Of a stretch of DNA of 64,000 bases, positions 24,774-33,549 are shown one piece after another; the first letter of the stretch is position 1; every line of letters begins with the position of its first letter. The DNA is taken from the NCBI RefSeq assembly GCF_008086045.1, contig NZ_VSEY01000026.1, forward strand, positions 124,001 to 188,000, in the 5' to 3' direction. The notes below the pieces were generated by a model. It did not search any database. It was not told the origin of the DNA and saw only the letters and a list, made by a program, of their open reading frames with translations. Both the position numbers and the translations under genes were made by a program. Source of the DNA: Nonomuraea sp. PA05 (GTDB lineage Bacteria; Actinomycetota; Actinomycetes; Streptosporangiales; Streptosporangiaceae).

Positions 24774-25523
24774 TCAGGGTTGAGTGGATTCGGATGTCCC
24801 GTGTTGCGCCGTCGCAAGCCGCGTGACGGCCTCGCTCGTCAGCGTCAGGCAGAGATTTCGAATCTGTGGGTTCGAGAGAGCTCGGACATCCAGGAACGCC
24901 AGGTACCTTCGCAGGCGAGCTGTGACGTCGCGGATAACCGGCCGGCGAGGGGTGTTCACGGCAAGCTCGATGACCGCACTGGCCATCTCCCGTACCAGTC
25001 GGGGATCGCCGCCTATGCTGCGGCGTTCCAGAAGTTGGTTGAGGTCGCTCTCAGTGAGCGCAGCCAGGACTTGCTCGTGACCCGCGAATATCACGGCCTG
25101 CCACCACAACCGGGCCCAAGTGTGCCGTGTGAGGTCCGTGGCGACCCACCGTTCCTTATTGCCTGGCCCGAAACGCCACATGGTCACATGAGGAAGAGCC
25201 ACGAGAGAGAGGAAGGACCAGAGGTCCCGGTTGCCGGCTTCCGCCCACGACAAGTCCAGATGATCGCGAATCACCTTGGCCGCGTCCCGGTCGAAGGAGA
25301 TTCGTGCATCGTTTGCCGCTGCCCGAGGGTAGCCGTATCCCTTCGAGGTCGTCGTGACTGCGTCAATCAGCTCCCGTACGCGTTTCGGCGCGATACGGCC
25401 ACCGACTGGTGCCCACGTCTGTTCAGGGTGGCTGTCGCGTGGAGCGGGAGATCGTCCGGCGGCGACCTCGACGTACACAGCTGCGCCCACCACGGAGGGA
25501 AGATGGGGCCACAGTTCGCTCAC
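24774..25523 (-). CDS. DUF6339-like protein, last gene of Z1 operon
   Basis: A 249-aa protein. The core DLWSFLSLVALPHVTMWRFG...RHTWARLWWQAVIF, followed by LNQLLERRSIGGDPRLVREMA, resembles the DUF6339 family, which I associate with Z1/PD-(D/E)XK restriction clusters. Biochemical role unknown. The GTG at 25523 overlaps the upstream stop (GTGA), making it the fifth coupled gene of the operon. It is all-helical in appearance with no catalytic motif, so a structural or regulatory subunit is plausible. Confidence 0.7.
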   Translation of the reverse strand: MSELWPHLPSVVGAAVYVEVAAGRSPAPRDSHPEQTWAPVGGRIAPKRVRELIDAVTTTSKGYGYPRAAANDARISFDRDAAKVIRDHLDLSWAEAGNRDLWSFLSLVALPHVTMWRFGPGNKERWVATDLTRHTWARLWWQAVIFAGHEQVLAALTESDLNQLLERRSIGGDPRLVREMASAVIELAVNTPRRPVIRDVTARLRRYLAFLDVRALSNPQIRNLCLTLTSEAVTRLATAQHGTSESTQP

Positions 25524-26407
25524 TGAAAGATCCGCCCCCTGCCGAGGTTTCTTACCGCACCTGAGATTTGGGTCTTGAACTCCGCGAGTTCCGCTGCCCC
25601 GGGCGGGGCGGAGAGGTGCAACGGCGACGCCGCGAGGGTCCTTGCCAGCACGTCCCCGACGCTGTCGGGCGGCCATTCCTCGCGTTCCGCGAGTTCGGTG
25701 CGGAGGTGCAGGGCGAGCTCCAGCAGCAACGCGGCGACGCCTGCCTGGAGTTCGTCGAGCAGGGCATGCTGACGTCTGTCCTTGGCACCGCGGGCCACTG
25801 CCGTACGCAGCTCACGATCGCTTTTGTTGATGAGCACACGGAACGTTCCGTAAAAGGGGGCGGTAAGGTCGGTGCTCGTCTCCAGGTGCCAACTGGCGGT
25901 GGGGGAGAGTCGCGTGTGTGAAAAGTCGATCTCGTGCACCGGGAACATGGATGACGCACTCTCCAGCACTACTCGCTGGACGTGCTCCGAGAGCACTGAA
26001 CCTAGGACCGTAGCCACGCCGGCCCCTCGCCCGGTGCTGGCGCTCGTGAGGCTGACGGTGCTCCGGAGCGACAGGACCCCGGACAGTCGTTCGCCGACGA
26101 GTGTGACGTCGATCAAGGCCGTGCCGTTCGGGTCGAACCAAGCCGTGGGTGCGGCTTCGGTCATGTCGGTGGTGGAGCTGGTCCAAGAGACGGTCACGGC
26201 GACGTCCGCCAGAGCGAGTCCGGTCTCCTGTGGGAAGCGCGCTACATCGATCCGTACACGGCGCACTGCTCGTAAATTCGTACCTGGGTCCCAGCCGTCG
26301 ATCGCGTCCGGCATGGGAATCCACTCCTCCGCGTCGAGCAGGAACCACGGTTCCCAAGCCACCGTGCCTGGACGTGGGATCAGGTAGGGACGGACATCAG
26401 CCGGCAT
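25520..26407 (-). CDS. Uncharacterised subunit of Z1 operon
   Basis: A 295-aa protein of unknown family. The N-terminal half is beta-rich (WEPWFLLDAEEWIPMPDAI, VRRVRIDVARFP, LADVAVTVSWTSST, TALIDVTLVGERLSGVLSLRST), with a hydrolase-free look. The C-terminal half is helical (RRQHALLDELQAGVAALLLELALHLRTEL). Its ATG overlaps the ATPase B stop by 11 nt and its own stop overlaps the next gene, so it is firmly part of the operon. The beta/helical split suggests an adaptor or DNA-recognition subunit; that is inference only. Confidence 0.75.
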   Translation of the reverse strand: MPADVRPYLIPRPGTVAWEPWFLLDAEEWIPMPDAIDGWDPGTNLRAVRRVRIDVARFPQETGLALADVAVTVSWTSSTTDMTEAAPTAWFDPNGTALIDVTLVGERLSGVLSLRSTVSLTSASTGRGAGVATVLGSVLSEHVQRVVLESASSMFPVHEIDFSHTRLSPTASWHLETSTDLTAPFYGTFRVLINKSDRELRTAVARGAKDRRQHALLDELQAGVAALLLELALHLRTELAEREEWPPDSVGDVLARTLAASPLHLSAPPGAAELAEFKTQISGAVRNLGRGRIFQ

Positions 26408-28286
26408 CGGACACCACCTGACTCACTCGGAAACGCACGACAGCGTCGGGCACATGCGTGGCGAACACGTACCAGTCCGATTCCTGACCCGCGGGTACCG
26501 TGACGGTTCTCCCATGCGCGACGGCTCCGGAGGCGGACTGCCATTGCGTGATCTGCGGAACGGCAGCGCCGAGCGGTGGCTCGCTCTCGCGGCCTCCCCC
26601 TTCCACCACGACCTCGACGTCTGCGGACAGGACCCTGGAGGCGTCTGCAGCAGGAACCTCAACGGCGGCGACCAGGTACGGCTTCCCCTCGTGGACCTGC
26701 AGCACCGGGCTTCCGTGCAGTCGGGGCTTTCCTCCCCGTCGAGGTGCCGGACTGCCCCCGTTGCCACCCCCACCTCCCCAGGTACCACTGGAAGTGAAGG
26801 ATGCGCCAGGTTGTCCGCCTCCTCCGACACTGTTGTCCGCCTCGCCCTTTTCCGAGCACGGATTCATTCGTGCGGGGACGATGCCGGCGAGGAGCGCCGA
26901 CAACTGCCCCAGCCCATGGCCTCCTGATCCGCCGGTCTGAGGTCCGAGCCCGAGGCGTTCGTCCAGTTGTTTCAGGATGAAGGTGCGTGCCCCCTGTACG
27001 ACTCCTCGCGCGGTTCCGGTCAGGCCCTTGGAGATCCAGTCGTCGTGAGTGGGCGGCTCGGCGGATGCGAACAGTGCGTCGGCGTCTTCGGACGCTTTGA
27101 ACACTCCGGCATAGGCAAGACGGGAATCGGGGTGGGGCGGGCCGGGAAGATAGTCGACCACGAGCTCGGCGACCCGCATGCGGGCGACATGGTGGCACGG
27201 GCCCTCGAACGGCTTCGCCGCTCCGATGAGAAGGCGGGTGTTCGCGGTTTCCGCGGCGTTCAGGGCCATTGCGAAGGCGCCGGCGTGCTTGGGCGGGACG
27301 GTACGCGAGAGTGCGGCTCCGTCACCTGCCCGGACCTCTCGCAGAGAGTCGATGAACGGTGCGAGCTCGTCGAAGGTGTGTGGTTCGGGAACCGGGACTG
27401 CGGACCCGTTGACGCCCACGATAAAGCGCATGTGCCGGCCGTGCTCGTCCGGGACCATTTTCGGCCACAGGTTCCACAGAAGCGAGGATGCGATGAAGGT
27501 CGCAGCCTCCTCCGGAGTGCGGTCACGGGCGTCCGGCTCTGATCCGACGGTCCCCAGGTCGGCGGCCAGGATGACGATGTCCGTACCGGTGCTCCCATCC
27601 TCGAACCCTGACAGCCCCAGTGCCTTGGCAACCGCATCGGCCTGCATGGAGAGAGCCGGGTCCGGCACGTCGTCAGCCGCCACAAGGCCCCACCAATGGC
27701 GGCCGGTGAAACGGCGCTCGTCGAGATACCAACTGTGGCCGAGCGCGGCACCCATCAGCCTACGGGAGGCGGGACCGTCCGCGGTGGTGTGCGTGTCCAC
27801 GAGGATCGCACCGACTCGACTGAGCCGGTAAAAGATGCCCTTTCCGAATCCGTACGTGCCTCCGCCGAACTGGTGGTCGCTGGGTTCCCCGACGTTGCGG
27901 AGGAACTGCACGAAATCCGGTGTCTCCCCAGGATTCGCTCGTTCACCGGCGCGCAGCGGACCACCCAGTCCCCTGGTGTTACGGTCGGAGACCACCAGCA
28001 CGACGGCCTCCGGGCGCAGGGCTCGATCGAGGTCGACGTTGGACTGACTCGGAGGTCCAGGCAGCAGAAGGTCACGCCACGCTCGGATGTCGTCGCCGAG
28101 CACACGGACATCGACGCGGAATTCCACCGAACCGTCGGGCAAGTGTGCGTCCCAACTGTTCTGTGCCGCTTCCCTCACCAGGACGGTCAACGGGTCCAGC
28201 GCGGGGCGTCCCAATTGTTTGACGATGCCCTCCGCTGCCGCGGAGCCCTCCGGAGCGAACGGCTGTGACCACCAACGAAGGTTCAT
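26397..28286 (-). CDS. GHKL (MORC/MutL-like) ATPase B of Z1 operon
   Basis: A 629-aa protein with Bergerat-fold motifs: LVREAAQNSWDA (E39, N43), VVSDRNTRGLGGP (D101), and the long G2 loop FGGGTYGFGKGIF (about 140-152). A transducer-like domain follows. Residues about 480-525 are Gly/Ser-rich (SVGGGGQPG, WGGGGGNGG), ahead of a C-terminal beta-sandwich-like module (VEVPAADASRVLSADVEVVVEGG..., WYVFATHVPDAVVRFRVSQVV). Similar ATPases occur in MORC/Z1-type restriction systems. It overlaps the PD-(D/E)XK gene by 4 nt. Likely role: ATP-gated dimer clamp loading the nuclease. Confidence 0.88.
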   Translation of the reverse strand: MNLRWWSQPFAPEGSAAAEGIVKQLGRPALDPLTVLVREAAQNSWDAHLPDGSVEFRVDVRVLGDDIRAWRDLLLPGPPSQSNVDLDRALRPEAVVLVVSDRNTRGLGGPLRAGERANPGETPDFVQFLRNVGEPSDHQFGGGTYGFGKGIFYRLSRVGAILVDTHTTADGPASRRLMGAALGHSWYLDERRFTGRHWWGLVAADDVPDPALSMQADAVAKALGLSGFEDGSTGTDIVILAADLGTVGSEPDARDRTPEEAATFIASSLLWNLWPKMVPDEHGRHMRFIVGVNGSAVPVPEPHTFDELAPFIDSLREVRAGDGAALSRTVPPKHAGAFAMALNAAETANTRLLIGAAKPFEGPCHHVARMRVAELVVDYLPGPPHPDSRLAYAGVFKASEDADALFASAEPPTHDDWISKGLTGTARGVVQGARTFILKQLDERLGLGPQTGGSGGHGLGQLSALLAGIVPARMNPCSEKGEADNSVGGGGQPGASFTSSGTWGGGGGNGGSPAPRRGGKPRLHGSPVLQVHEGKPYLVAAVEVPAADASRVLSADVEVVVEGGGRESEPPLGAAVPQITQWQSASGAVAHGRTVTVPAGQESDWYVFATHVPDAVVRFRVSQVVSDAG

Positions 28287-29269
28287 CGGACCGCCTTCTC
28301 AGCGATCTCAACCAGCGACGCGCCCATGCTGAACAGGAGCAGGGAAGCGAGATCCACGTGATAATCCAGATCTGCGACGCCGTCCGGCAGCGAGCCCGTG
28401 ACGAGGGATGACGGGACGAGACGCGGTGTGCCGGGGCCGACCTCGATACTGCGTATCTCCTCGATCACGAAGGTGTCCAGGTCGGGCCGATCCGGCTGGT
28501 CGGACCACCCTGCCGCCGAGAGCCTTGCGTGGAAGTCCGCCCGCGACGCCACCACGCCGCGGAGCTGCTCGACGAGGTTGCTCACGGTTCGTCCGTCGGA
28601 GTCCTCCACAACACGTAGGAGAACGAGGTCCAACGGTCGTCCATCATGGGTGTTCATTTGCTCCAGGCCGTGGACGGCGATGCTGTCGCTTGCGGCACTC
28701 AGACTCTTCGTCTCCAGGCACCGGACGGGAGCCTCGAAGTCGTGAGGTTCGTTGAGCGGGCCACGCCAAGCTGCCATAGGAAACCCGGGGTCAGCCTCGA
28801 CCAGGGCCGAGAGCACAGTGAGTTCCACGAAGAGACCCAGCTTGGCCTGACGCGACAGTCCACGCAGCAGGCTGCTCCGGAAGAGTCGCCGCCACCGTGC
28901 GATGGCACCGAGACTGGCTGCCGCCGGTTGATGCGCGTCGACCACGGCTTCCAGCACATCCATCACGACCTCGTCGAATTCCGGGAAGAGATCGGGCTCG
29001 GCACACGATATGTCGACGTACACGATCGCGGGTCCGCCGAATCCGAGCTTGCGGACCACGGTGGCAAGGACTGCCGGCCTGGAGTCGACGGAGAGGTCCT
29101 CGTCACCTGCGGGAACAAGCAGATGTCGAGCACCTGTGCCGTCGAGTGCCACGCGGCAGGGCTCTGAGTGGCACGTCACCTCCAGAGGGTAGGAGGCGAG
29201 CTCCTTCGTGCGTGGCCGGGAGAGAACCGCCCACGCACGCTCCAGCATCGTTGATTCGGTGTCCGTCAT
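28283..29269 (-). CDS. PD-(D/E)XK motif nuclease of Z1 operon
   Basis: A 328-aa protein of the PD-(D/E)XK-motif (DUF4420-like) family. The predicted active site is E149 (FVELTVL), D177 in PHDFEAP, and E186-x-K188 in CLETKS, followed by the family's typical ...SDSIAVHGLEQM. The remainder is helical with a leading beta region (YPLEVTCHS). This is the best candidate for the DNA-cutting subunit. Its start overlaps the Z1 stop and its stop overlaps the ATPase B start (both 4 nt). Confidence 0.85.
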   Translation of the reverse strand: MTDTESTMLERAWAVLSRPRTKELASYPLEVTCHSEPCRVALDGTGARHLLVPAGDEDLSVDSRPAVLATVVRKLGFGGPAIVYVDISCAEPDLFPEFDEVVMDVLEAVVDAHQPAAASLGAIARWRRLFRSSLLRGLSRQAKLGLFVELTVLSALVEADPGFPMAAWRGPLNEPHDFEAPVRCLETKSLSAASDSIAVHGLEQMNTHDGRPLDLVLLRVVEDSDGRTVSNLVEQLRGVVASRADFHARLSAAGWSDQPDRPDLDTFVIEEIRSIEVGPGTPRLVPSSLVTGSLPDGVADLDYHVDLASLLLFSMGASLVEIAEKAVR

Positions 29270-31824
29270 GTCATGTCCTCGGTGTCGACGCCGAGGGCCT
29301 CGTCGACGTTCTCGCTTTCAACGTCTGTGAGGTCGACTGCGACATGGGTGGCCTGGACACTTTTGGTCTCAACGTCTCCGGGGAACGTGATGCCGAGGCC
29401 GACCACGGGCTCCGCCGCGCCGAGTGCGATACGCGGAGGGTGCTCGGCCGTGGTGCTCTGCTGCTGGTTGGCGGGTTCGCTCGTGGGGTCGATCAGGTAC
29501 AGGACGACCAGACCGCGGTCGTGGCATACCGGGTGACTATTACGCAAAGCGACGAGTTCGCTCTCGCTCTTCGCCCTCGCCTGCGCAGCTGTCAGGCCTA
29601 GGTCCAACGCGCGATCCTGCTTGCTCATCAACGTCTTGATGTCGGCCCGTTCCACGCTGTGGTCGTTCAGCCGGGATCGGATCGAGTAATTGATGTCCAG
29701 GCCGCCCAATTTTGCATTCCCGCCCTCGCCGGTGACGACGGCGACGGACCACATCGCCAGACTCGGTGGGTCGCTGGTGAGCTGTTGGTCGATGTACTTG
29801 ACCATGAGCAGCGATTCCAGGTCCGGCGAGTCCTCGTGCACCTGGTAGCGGTGGAGGAAGGTCTTCACGAGCGAGACGGGGACGTCCCGGACCAGTCGGG
29901 CGGCACCCAGGTCTTCGACCTGGCCGTGCCTGACCGCCTCCTGAACGAGATTCTCCGCGGCCTGTCGATTGCTGTCCAGCCAATCGGCGTTGGTGTGTTT
30001 GAAGTACCGGGTCTGCAGTCGGCGTCCGGCGTAGGAGATGAAGGCCGGTTGGGCGGCGCCCATCTTGGCAGTGATCCGCAATGATGGATGGGTACGGATC
30101 CGCACCGCAACCTGGTCCGGCGTCAGATTTTCCCGCTGGTAGCGGTCGATGTCGTCGCGCATCTCGTGCTCGACGGTAGCGAGGTGGCGGAATGCCGCAG
30201 CCAGGCTCGGTGTCATCCAAATCCTGGGCAGGTCCTCGTATCCGCTCCGATACCCGAACCAGCGGCCCATCTGCAGCAGGGTGTCGTAGGCCGTCGCCCC
30301 TCGGACGAAGAAGCTGACGACGAGTCCCTCCAAGGTCAGTCCTCGTGAGAGCGTGTTGCCGCCGACGGCGATGGCGACCACGGATGGGGCGGAGTAATCG
30401 AGCCGGTCCTGGCTGCGGTAGTTGTCGAGGACGACACGCGTGCTGGTGATGACCTTGCTCAGATGAGGCAGAACCTCGTCGAACGTGTTCTGTGCCCGGC
30501 CGAAGTCCTTGGCAGGCACTCGTGAGGACTCCTTCTCCCACAGATTCCGCCACTCGTCGAGGACTTCGGAGCGGCCGGAGTCGAGACCGGCCCGGGCATC
30601 TGTCTGCAGAGTCTGAAGAGGACCTCGGTAGCTCTCGTGAACTGCGATCTTCACGGACGTGTGAATGAGCATGGTGCTGTGGTCGTCATCGCCGCGCGCT
30701 CGTCGAGCGGCTGTGGCCAACCAGAACCAGCGGACGGCCGCCACCAGTTCCTCGATCATGACTGGGGTGAACCCGTCTGCGGATTCCTTGCTGCCCGGAC
30801 GCAGCAGGGGTACTTCCTCCTCGGCGACCAGACGCACCATGTCGTAACCGTCCGGTGGGCCCTGCTCGTCGGGGGCTTCCCATTCGACGGCGTCACGGCC
30901 GAAAATTTTCTCAGGACCGAAATAGCCGTCCGGACGCGGCAGGTTGAGGATGAACGACTTCGGATACAAGTCGTCCTGCGTGGGGTCGATGAAGACATTG
31001 GCGAAGGGTGTCGCGGTGTATCCGATGTACGTGCACCGTGGCATCAGGCGCAACAGCCGACGGATCAATGGGTTGATCCGGCCCGTGGCCACCGATGCCT
31101 GGTCCGCCTCGTCGTCGATGATCAATACCGGTGCGGACGCGAGTGCCTTCCGGCTGTTCGGCTTGTCCAGCCACTTGATGAGCTTGTCCAGAACGGCCGC
31201 GTTCTTCTTGACGACCGCCAGGACGGTCTTCTCCTCGCTGAGCGCCGCTGACGCCTCGAGCGTTTGCTCCACGAAGTCGCGGGACTCGCCGGTCAGGGTC
31301 ATCCAGCGGTCGGGGTTGAGGTCTTTGAGGTACTGGTCAAGCCGTACCTGGGTCTGACGGCGCAGTCCGTTGTGGATACCGGACAGGACGATGACCAGGC
31401 GATACCGTACATCACCGAGCTTTGCGATGACGGCGGTGAAGTTGGTGGTCTTTCCGCTTTGGACATACCCCACCACCAGGCCTTTGGAGTCCCATGTGGA
31501 ACGGTCCGGTCGAGGGGTGTGAGCAACCACGGTGCTGGACGAGTGGTCCACGGAACTGATGCGTTCCTCTGGCCACTTCTCGGTCTTGAACTGGTCTCTC
31601 AGAGCCAACCAGTAGCGGTCGGACTCGCCTGGGCCGCTGTACCAGTCGTTCGCGCCGGCTGTAATGATCGGCGGACCGCCGGCCTGTACCTTCGCTTTGT
31701 CAGCCTCGAACTGACATCGGAACTTGTCCACCAGCTCTTCCGGCAACGAGCCCGCAAAGCTGGCAACAGCTGCCTCGACGCCATTGCGTCTGGCCCAGTC
31801 CGCGAAGACGGTGTAAAGGCTCAA
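29266..31824 (-). CDS. Z1-domain superfamily II helicase, first gene of defence operon
   Basis: About 852 aa. The N-terminal domain is followed by an SF2 ATPase core: Walker A GYVQSGKT (119-126), Walker B LIIDDEAD (about 235-241), motif III-like YTATPFANVF, then the Z1 region with GGNTLSRGLTLEGL and MGRWFGYRSGYEDLPRIWM. Z1 proteins accompany GHKL ATPases and nucleases in restriction clusters and are thought to translocate on DNA. The start is uncertain: TTG 31824 (LSLYTVFADW) and GTG 31845 both precede the conserved part, while the longest frame reaches 31968. It heads a five-gene operon with every junction overlapping. Confidence 0.9.
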   Translation of the reverse strand: MSLYTVFADWARRNGVEAAVASFAGSLPEELVDKFRCQFEADKAKVQAGGPPIITAGANDWYSGPGESDRYWLALRDQFKTEKWPEERISSVDHSSSTVVAHTPRPDRSTWDSKGLVVGYVQSGKTTNFTAVIAKLGDVRYRLVIVLSGIHNGLRRQTQVRLDQYLKDLNPDRWMTLTGESRDFVEQTLEASAALSEEKTVLAVVKKNAAVLDKLIKWLDKPNSRKALASAPVLIIDDEADQASVATGRINPLIRRLLRLMPRCTYIGYTATPFANVFIDPTQDDLYPKSFILNLPRPDGYFGPEKIFGRDAVEWEAPDEQGPPDGYDMVRLVAEEEVPLLRPGSKESADGFTPVMIEELVAAVRWFWLATAARRARGDDDHSTMLIHTSVKIAVHESYRGPLQTLQTDARAGLDSGRSEVLDEWRNLWEKESSRVPAKDFGRAQNTFDEVLPHLSKVITSTRVVLDNYRSQDRLDYSAPSVVAIAVGGNTLSRGLTLEGLVVSFFVRGATAYDTLLQMGRWFGYRSGYEDLPRIWMTPSLAAAFRHLATVEHEMRDDIDRYQRENLTPDQVAVRIRTHPSLRITAKMGAAQPAFISYAGRRLQTRYFKHTNADWLDSNRQAAENLVQEAVRHGQVEDLGAARLVRDVPVSLVKTFLHRYQVHEDSPDLESLLMVKYIDQQLTSDPPSLAMWSVAVVTGEGGNAKLGGLDINYSIRSRLNDHSVERADIKTLMSKQDRALDLGLTAAQARAKSESELVALRNSHPVCHDRGLVVLYLIDPTSEPANQQQSTTAEHPPRIALGAAEPVVGLGITFPGDVETKSVQATHVAVDLTDVESENVDEALGVDTEDMT

Positions 31825-32001
31825 GGTCCCACATCCCTTTCCCACGCCAGGGAAGAAATCTAGCTGAGAAGAGTCGAGGCGACCATGATCGCATATGGGA
31901 ATTGCCAGGAACGACCGGGTTTGTATCTCAGAATCCTGTACTGGCCATGCCTTGGAATGGGCGCACACGGCGATGCCGTCGGATCCACTTGGTGTGATCA
32001 G

Positions 32002-32552
32002 CTATTCACGTTCAGCAGCTCGGCAGGAACCGTAGCGGCTCGGTCTAGTGACGCACTGCAGGCAATGCCGAGCACCCGCCAACATCAAGGCACGGCGGTA
32101 TTCCCGTCGTGAGACACCGGCGTGATGGACAAGCTGGCAACCCCAGCGCACCGCCTGCATCAAAGTCCGATAGCGGCTTTGGGTCCCACGTAGGAACCGG
32201 CCTGAGGCTAGGTGTGTGAAGCGCTCAGAGAAGTCCAACGACGAAAAGTCGGCGAGCTTGACGAACTCGACGCCGCGGATCGGGCGGGTGCTGGCGCCAA
32301 CGGCGAAATCTCCGACGACCCCGCCGACACGAGACCCTTCGAAGGTCAGGTGCACGACGTTCGCAGGCAGGAGATCACAGATGTACAGCAGGCGGCCTAC
32401 CCGGATGTGCAGTCCTGTCTCTTCCCGCATCTCTTGCACCAGGACGTCCCCGAGGCTTGTGGAGCGAAGACGTCGGGTTCGGCGATGAGGCCGTACTGGA
32501 TGCTGCGCACTACGCCGAGCCTGATGTCTGATGTGATCGTCGTACAGCTCAT
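32002..32552 (-). pseudogene. NUDIX hydrolase pseudogene with frameshift and deletion
   Basis: The N-terminus starts at the ATG at 32552 (MSCTTITSDIRLGVVRSIQY) and breaks off after FAPQASG. The next frame then continues with LVQEMREETGLHIRVG, the second half of a Nudix box (REUxEExGU), and on to VVHLTFEG and RGVEFVKLADF. The first half of the box (Gx5Ex7) and the preceding strand are missing, so a deletion accompanies the frame change. Not functional as a hydrolase. Confidence 0.6.
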
Positions 32553-32934
32553 CCTGGGGATCAGGCCTGGCAGACGCCTGGCAGTTGCTTGGCATCTACC
32601 TGGCAGCTTGAGTACCGCAGCACGGCCGCATGCTGGGATGCGGGATGCGCTGACGGCCGCACATTCGCACAGCCGCGTATCTGGCAGTGGATGTGCAGCC
32701 AGGTCGCGGTCGGCGACCCCCCACCGACCCGCTACTACCGGGGCGCCCTTCGTTCCGCAGGTGGGGGTGCGGATCCGCTTGCGGTGCGTCATCGCCCTAA
32801 ATCACCTTGCCGGTCGACGTGCGCACCCCCGCACCGGTCGTAGCCGAGGTGAGCGCCCCGCTCCTGATCAACTGCCACACTGGGCGGGTCGGATAAGCAG
32901 GTGGCGGCTGGGTCGGCGGGGTAGCGTGGATGAA
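32553..32934. other. 382-bp gap at island border
   Basis: GC content rises here to that of the flanking chromosome. Short frames on both strands have no recognisable product. It contains the upstream region of the intact NUDIX gene. Confidence 0.25.
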
Positions 32935-33420
32935 GTGAGTCAGACCTTTCTGCCGCCCGCCGAGTGGTACGCCACCCTGCCCACGGTTCACCTGTCGGCG
33001 TGCATGCTGCTCACCGACGAAGCCGACCGCGTCCTCCTGGTCAAACCCAACTACCGCCCCTACTGGGGAGTGCCAGGCGGCATAGTGGACGACGGAGAGC
33101 CTCCCCACGTGTGCGCCGTGCGTGAGATCGGCGAGGAACTCGGCCTGGAGATCCCCTCTGGCCCGCTGCTCGTGGTCGACTGGATGCCGCCGATGGACGA
33201 GCGGCGGCGGCCGATGATGAACTTCATCTTCGACGGCGGCACCATCGCCGATCCCTCCCGCATCCGGTTGCAGACCGAAGAGCTCGACGCCGCCGAGTTC
33301 TGGGAGTGGGAGGAGGCGGCCACCAAGCTGTCCGCCACGACCGCCGCCCGCATCCCGGCCGCCCGGGCCGCTCGCGAGAGCCGACAGACGATCTTCCTTC
33401 CGGCTGAGCGGGACGCCTGA
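32935..33420 (+). CDS. NUDIX hydrolase
   Basis: A 161-aa phosphoanhydride hydrolase. The complete Nudix box is GGIVDDGEPPHVCAVREIGEELGL (Gx5Ex7REUxEExGU), at about residues 45-68. It is preceded by VHLSACMLLTDEADRVLLVKPNYRPYWGVPGG. The substrate is not predictable from the box alone. Two GTG codons, 32926 and 32935, are possible starts. It lies next to a decayed NUDIX gene on the other strand. Confidence 0.88.
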   Translation: MSQTFLPPAEWYATLPTVHLSACMLLTDEADRVLLVKPNYRPYWGVPGGIVDDGEPPHVCAVREIGEELGLEIPSGPLLVVDWMPPMDERRRPMMNFIFDGGTIADPSRIRLQTEELDAAEFWEWEEAATKLSATTAARIPAARAARESRQTIFLPAERDA

Positions 33421-33424
33421 GCTC

Positions 33425-33439
33425 CTGGGACCCTCCCAG
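33425..33439. terminator. Short hairpin after NUDIX gene
   Basis: CTGGGA-CCC-TCCCAG begins 4 nt after the NUDIX stop. The stem is short (6 bp), so it is a weak candidate. Confidence 0.4.
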
Positions 33440-33549
33440 AAATTACGCCTCGCCTTCTTCGGGCCACCACCACGACCTTCCTCCGGAATCATCCGGGCAG
33501 GCAAAGTGACCGGCTTCCCTAGAAGGCGCCAGGGCAGCACACTCCCGGT

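Noticed and set aside
17957..31824. Assignment as a DISARM or BREX system
   Set aside because: No DUF1998 protein, phospholipase-D protein, PglX or PglZ is present; the Z1, GHKL and PD-(D/E)XK set fits a different class.
32640..32760. Faint resemblance of AQPRIWQW to malate synthase AE-S/T-R-x-Q-x-W-Q-W
   Set aside because: Only a few residues match and the flanks do not continue the family; probably chance.
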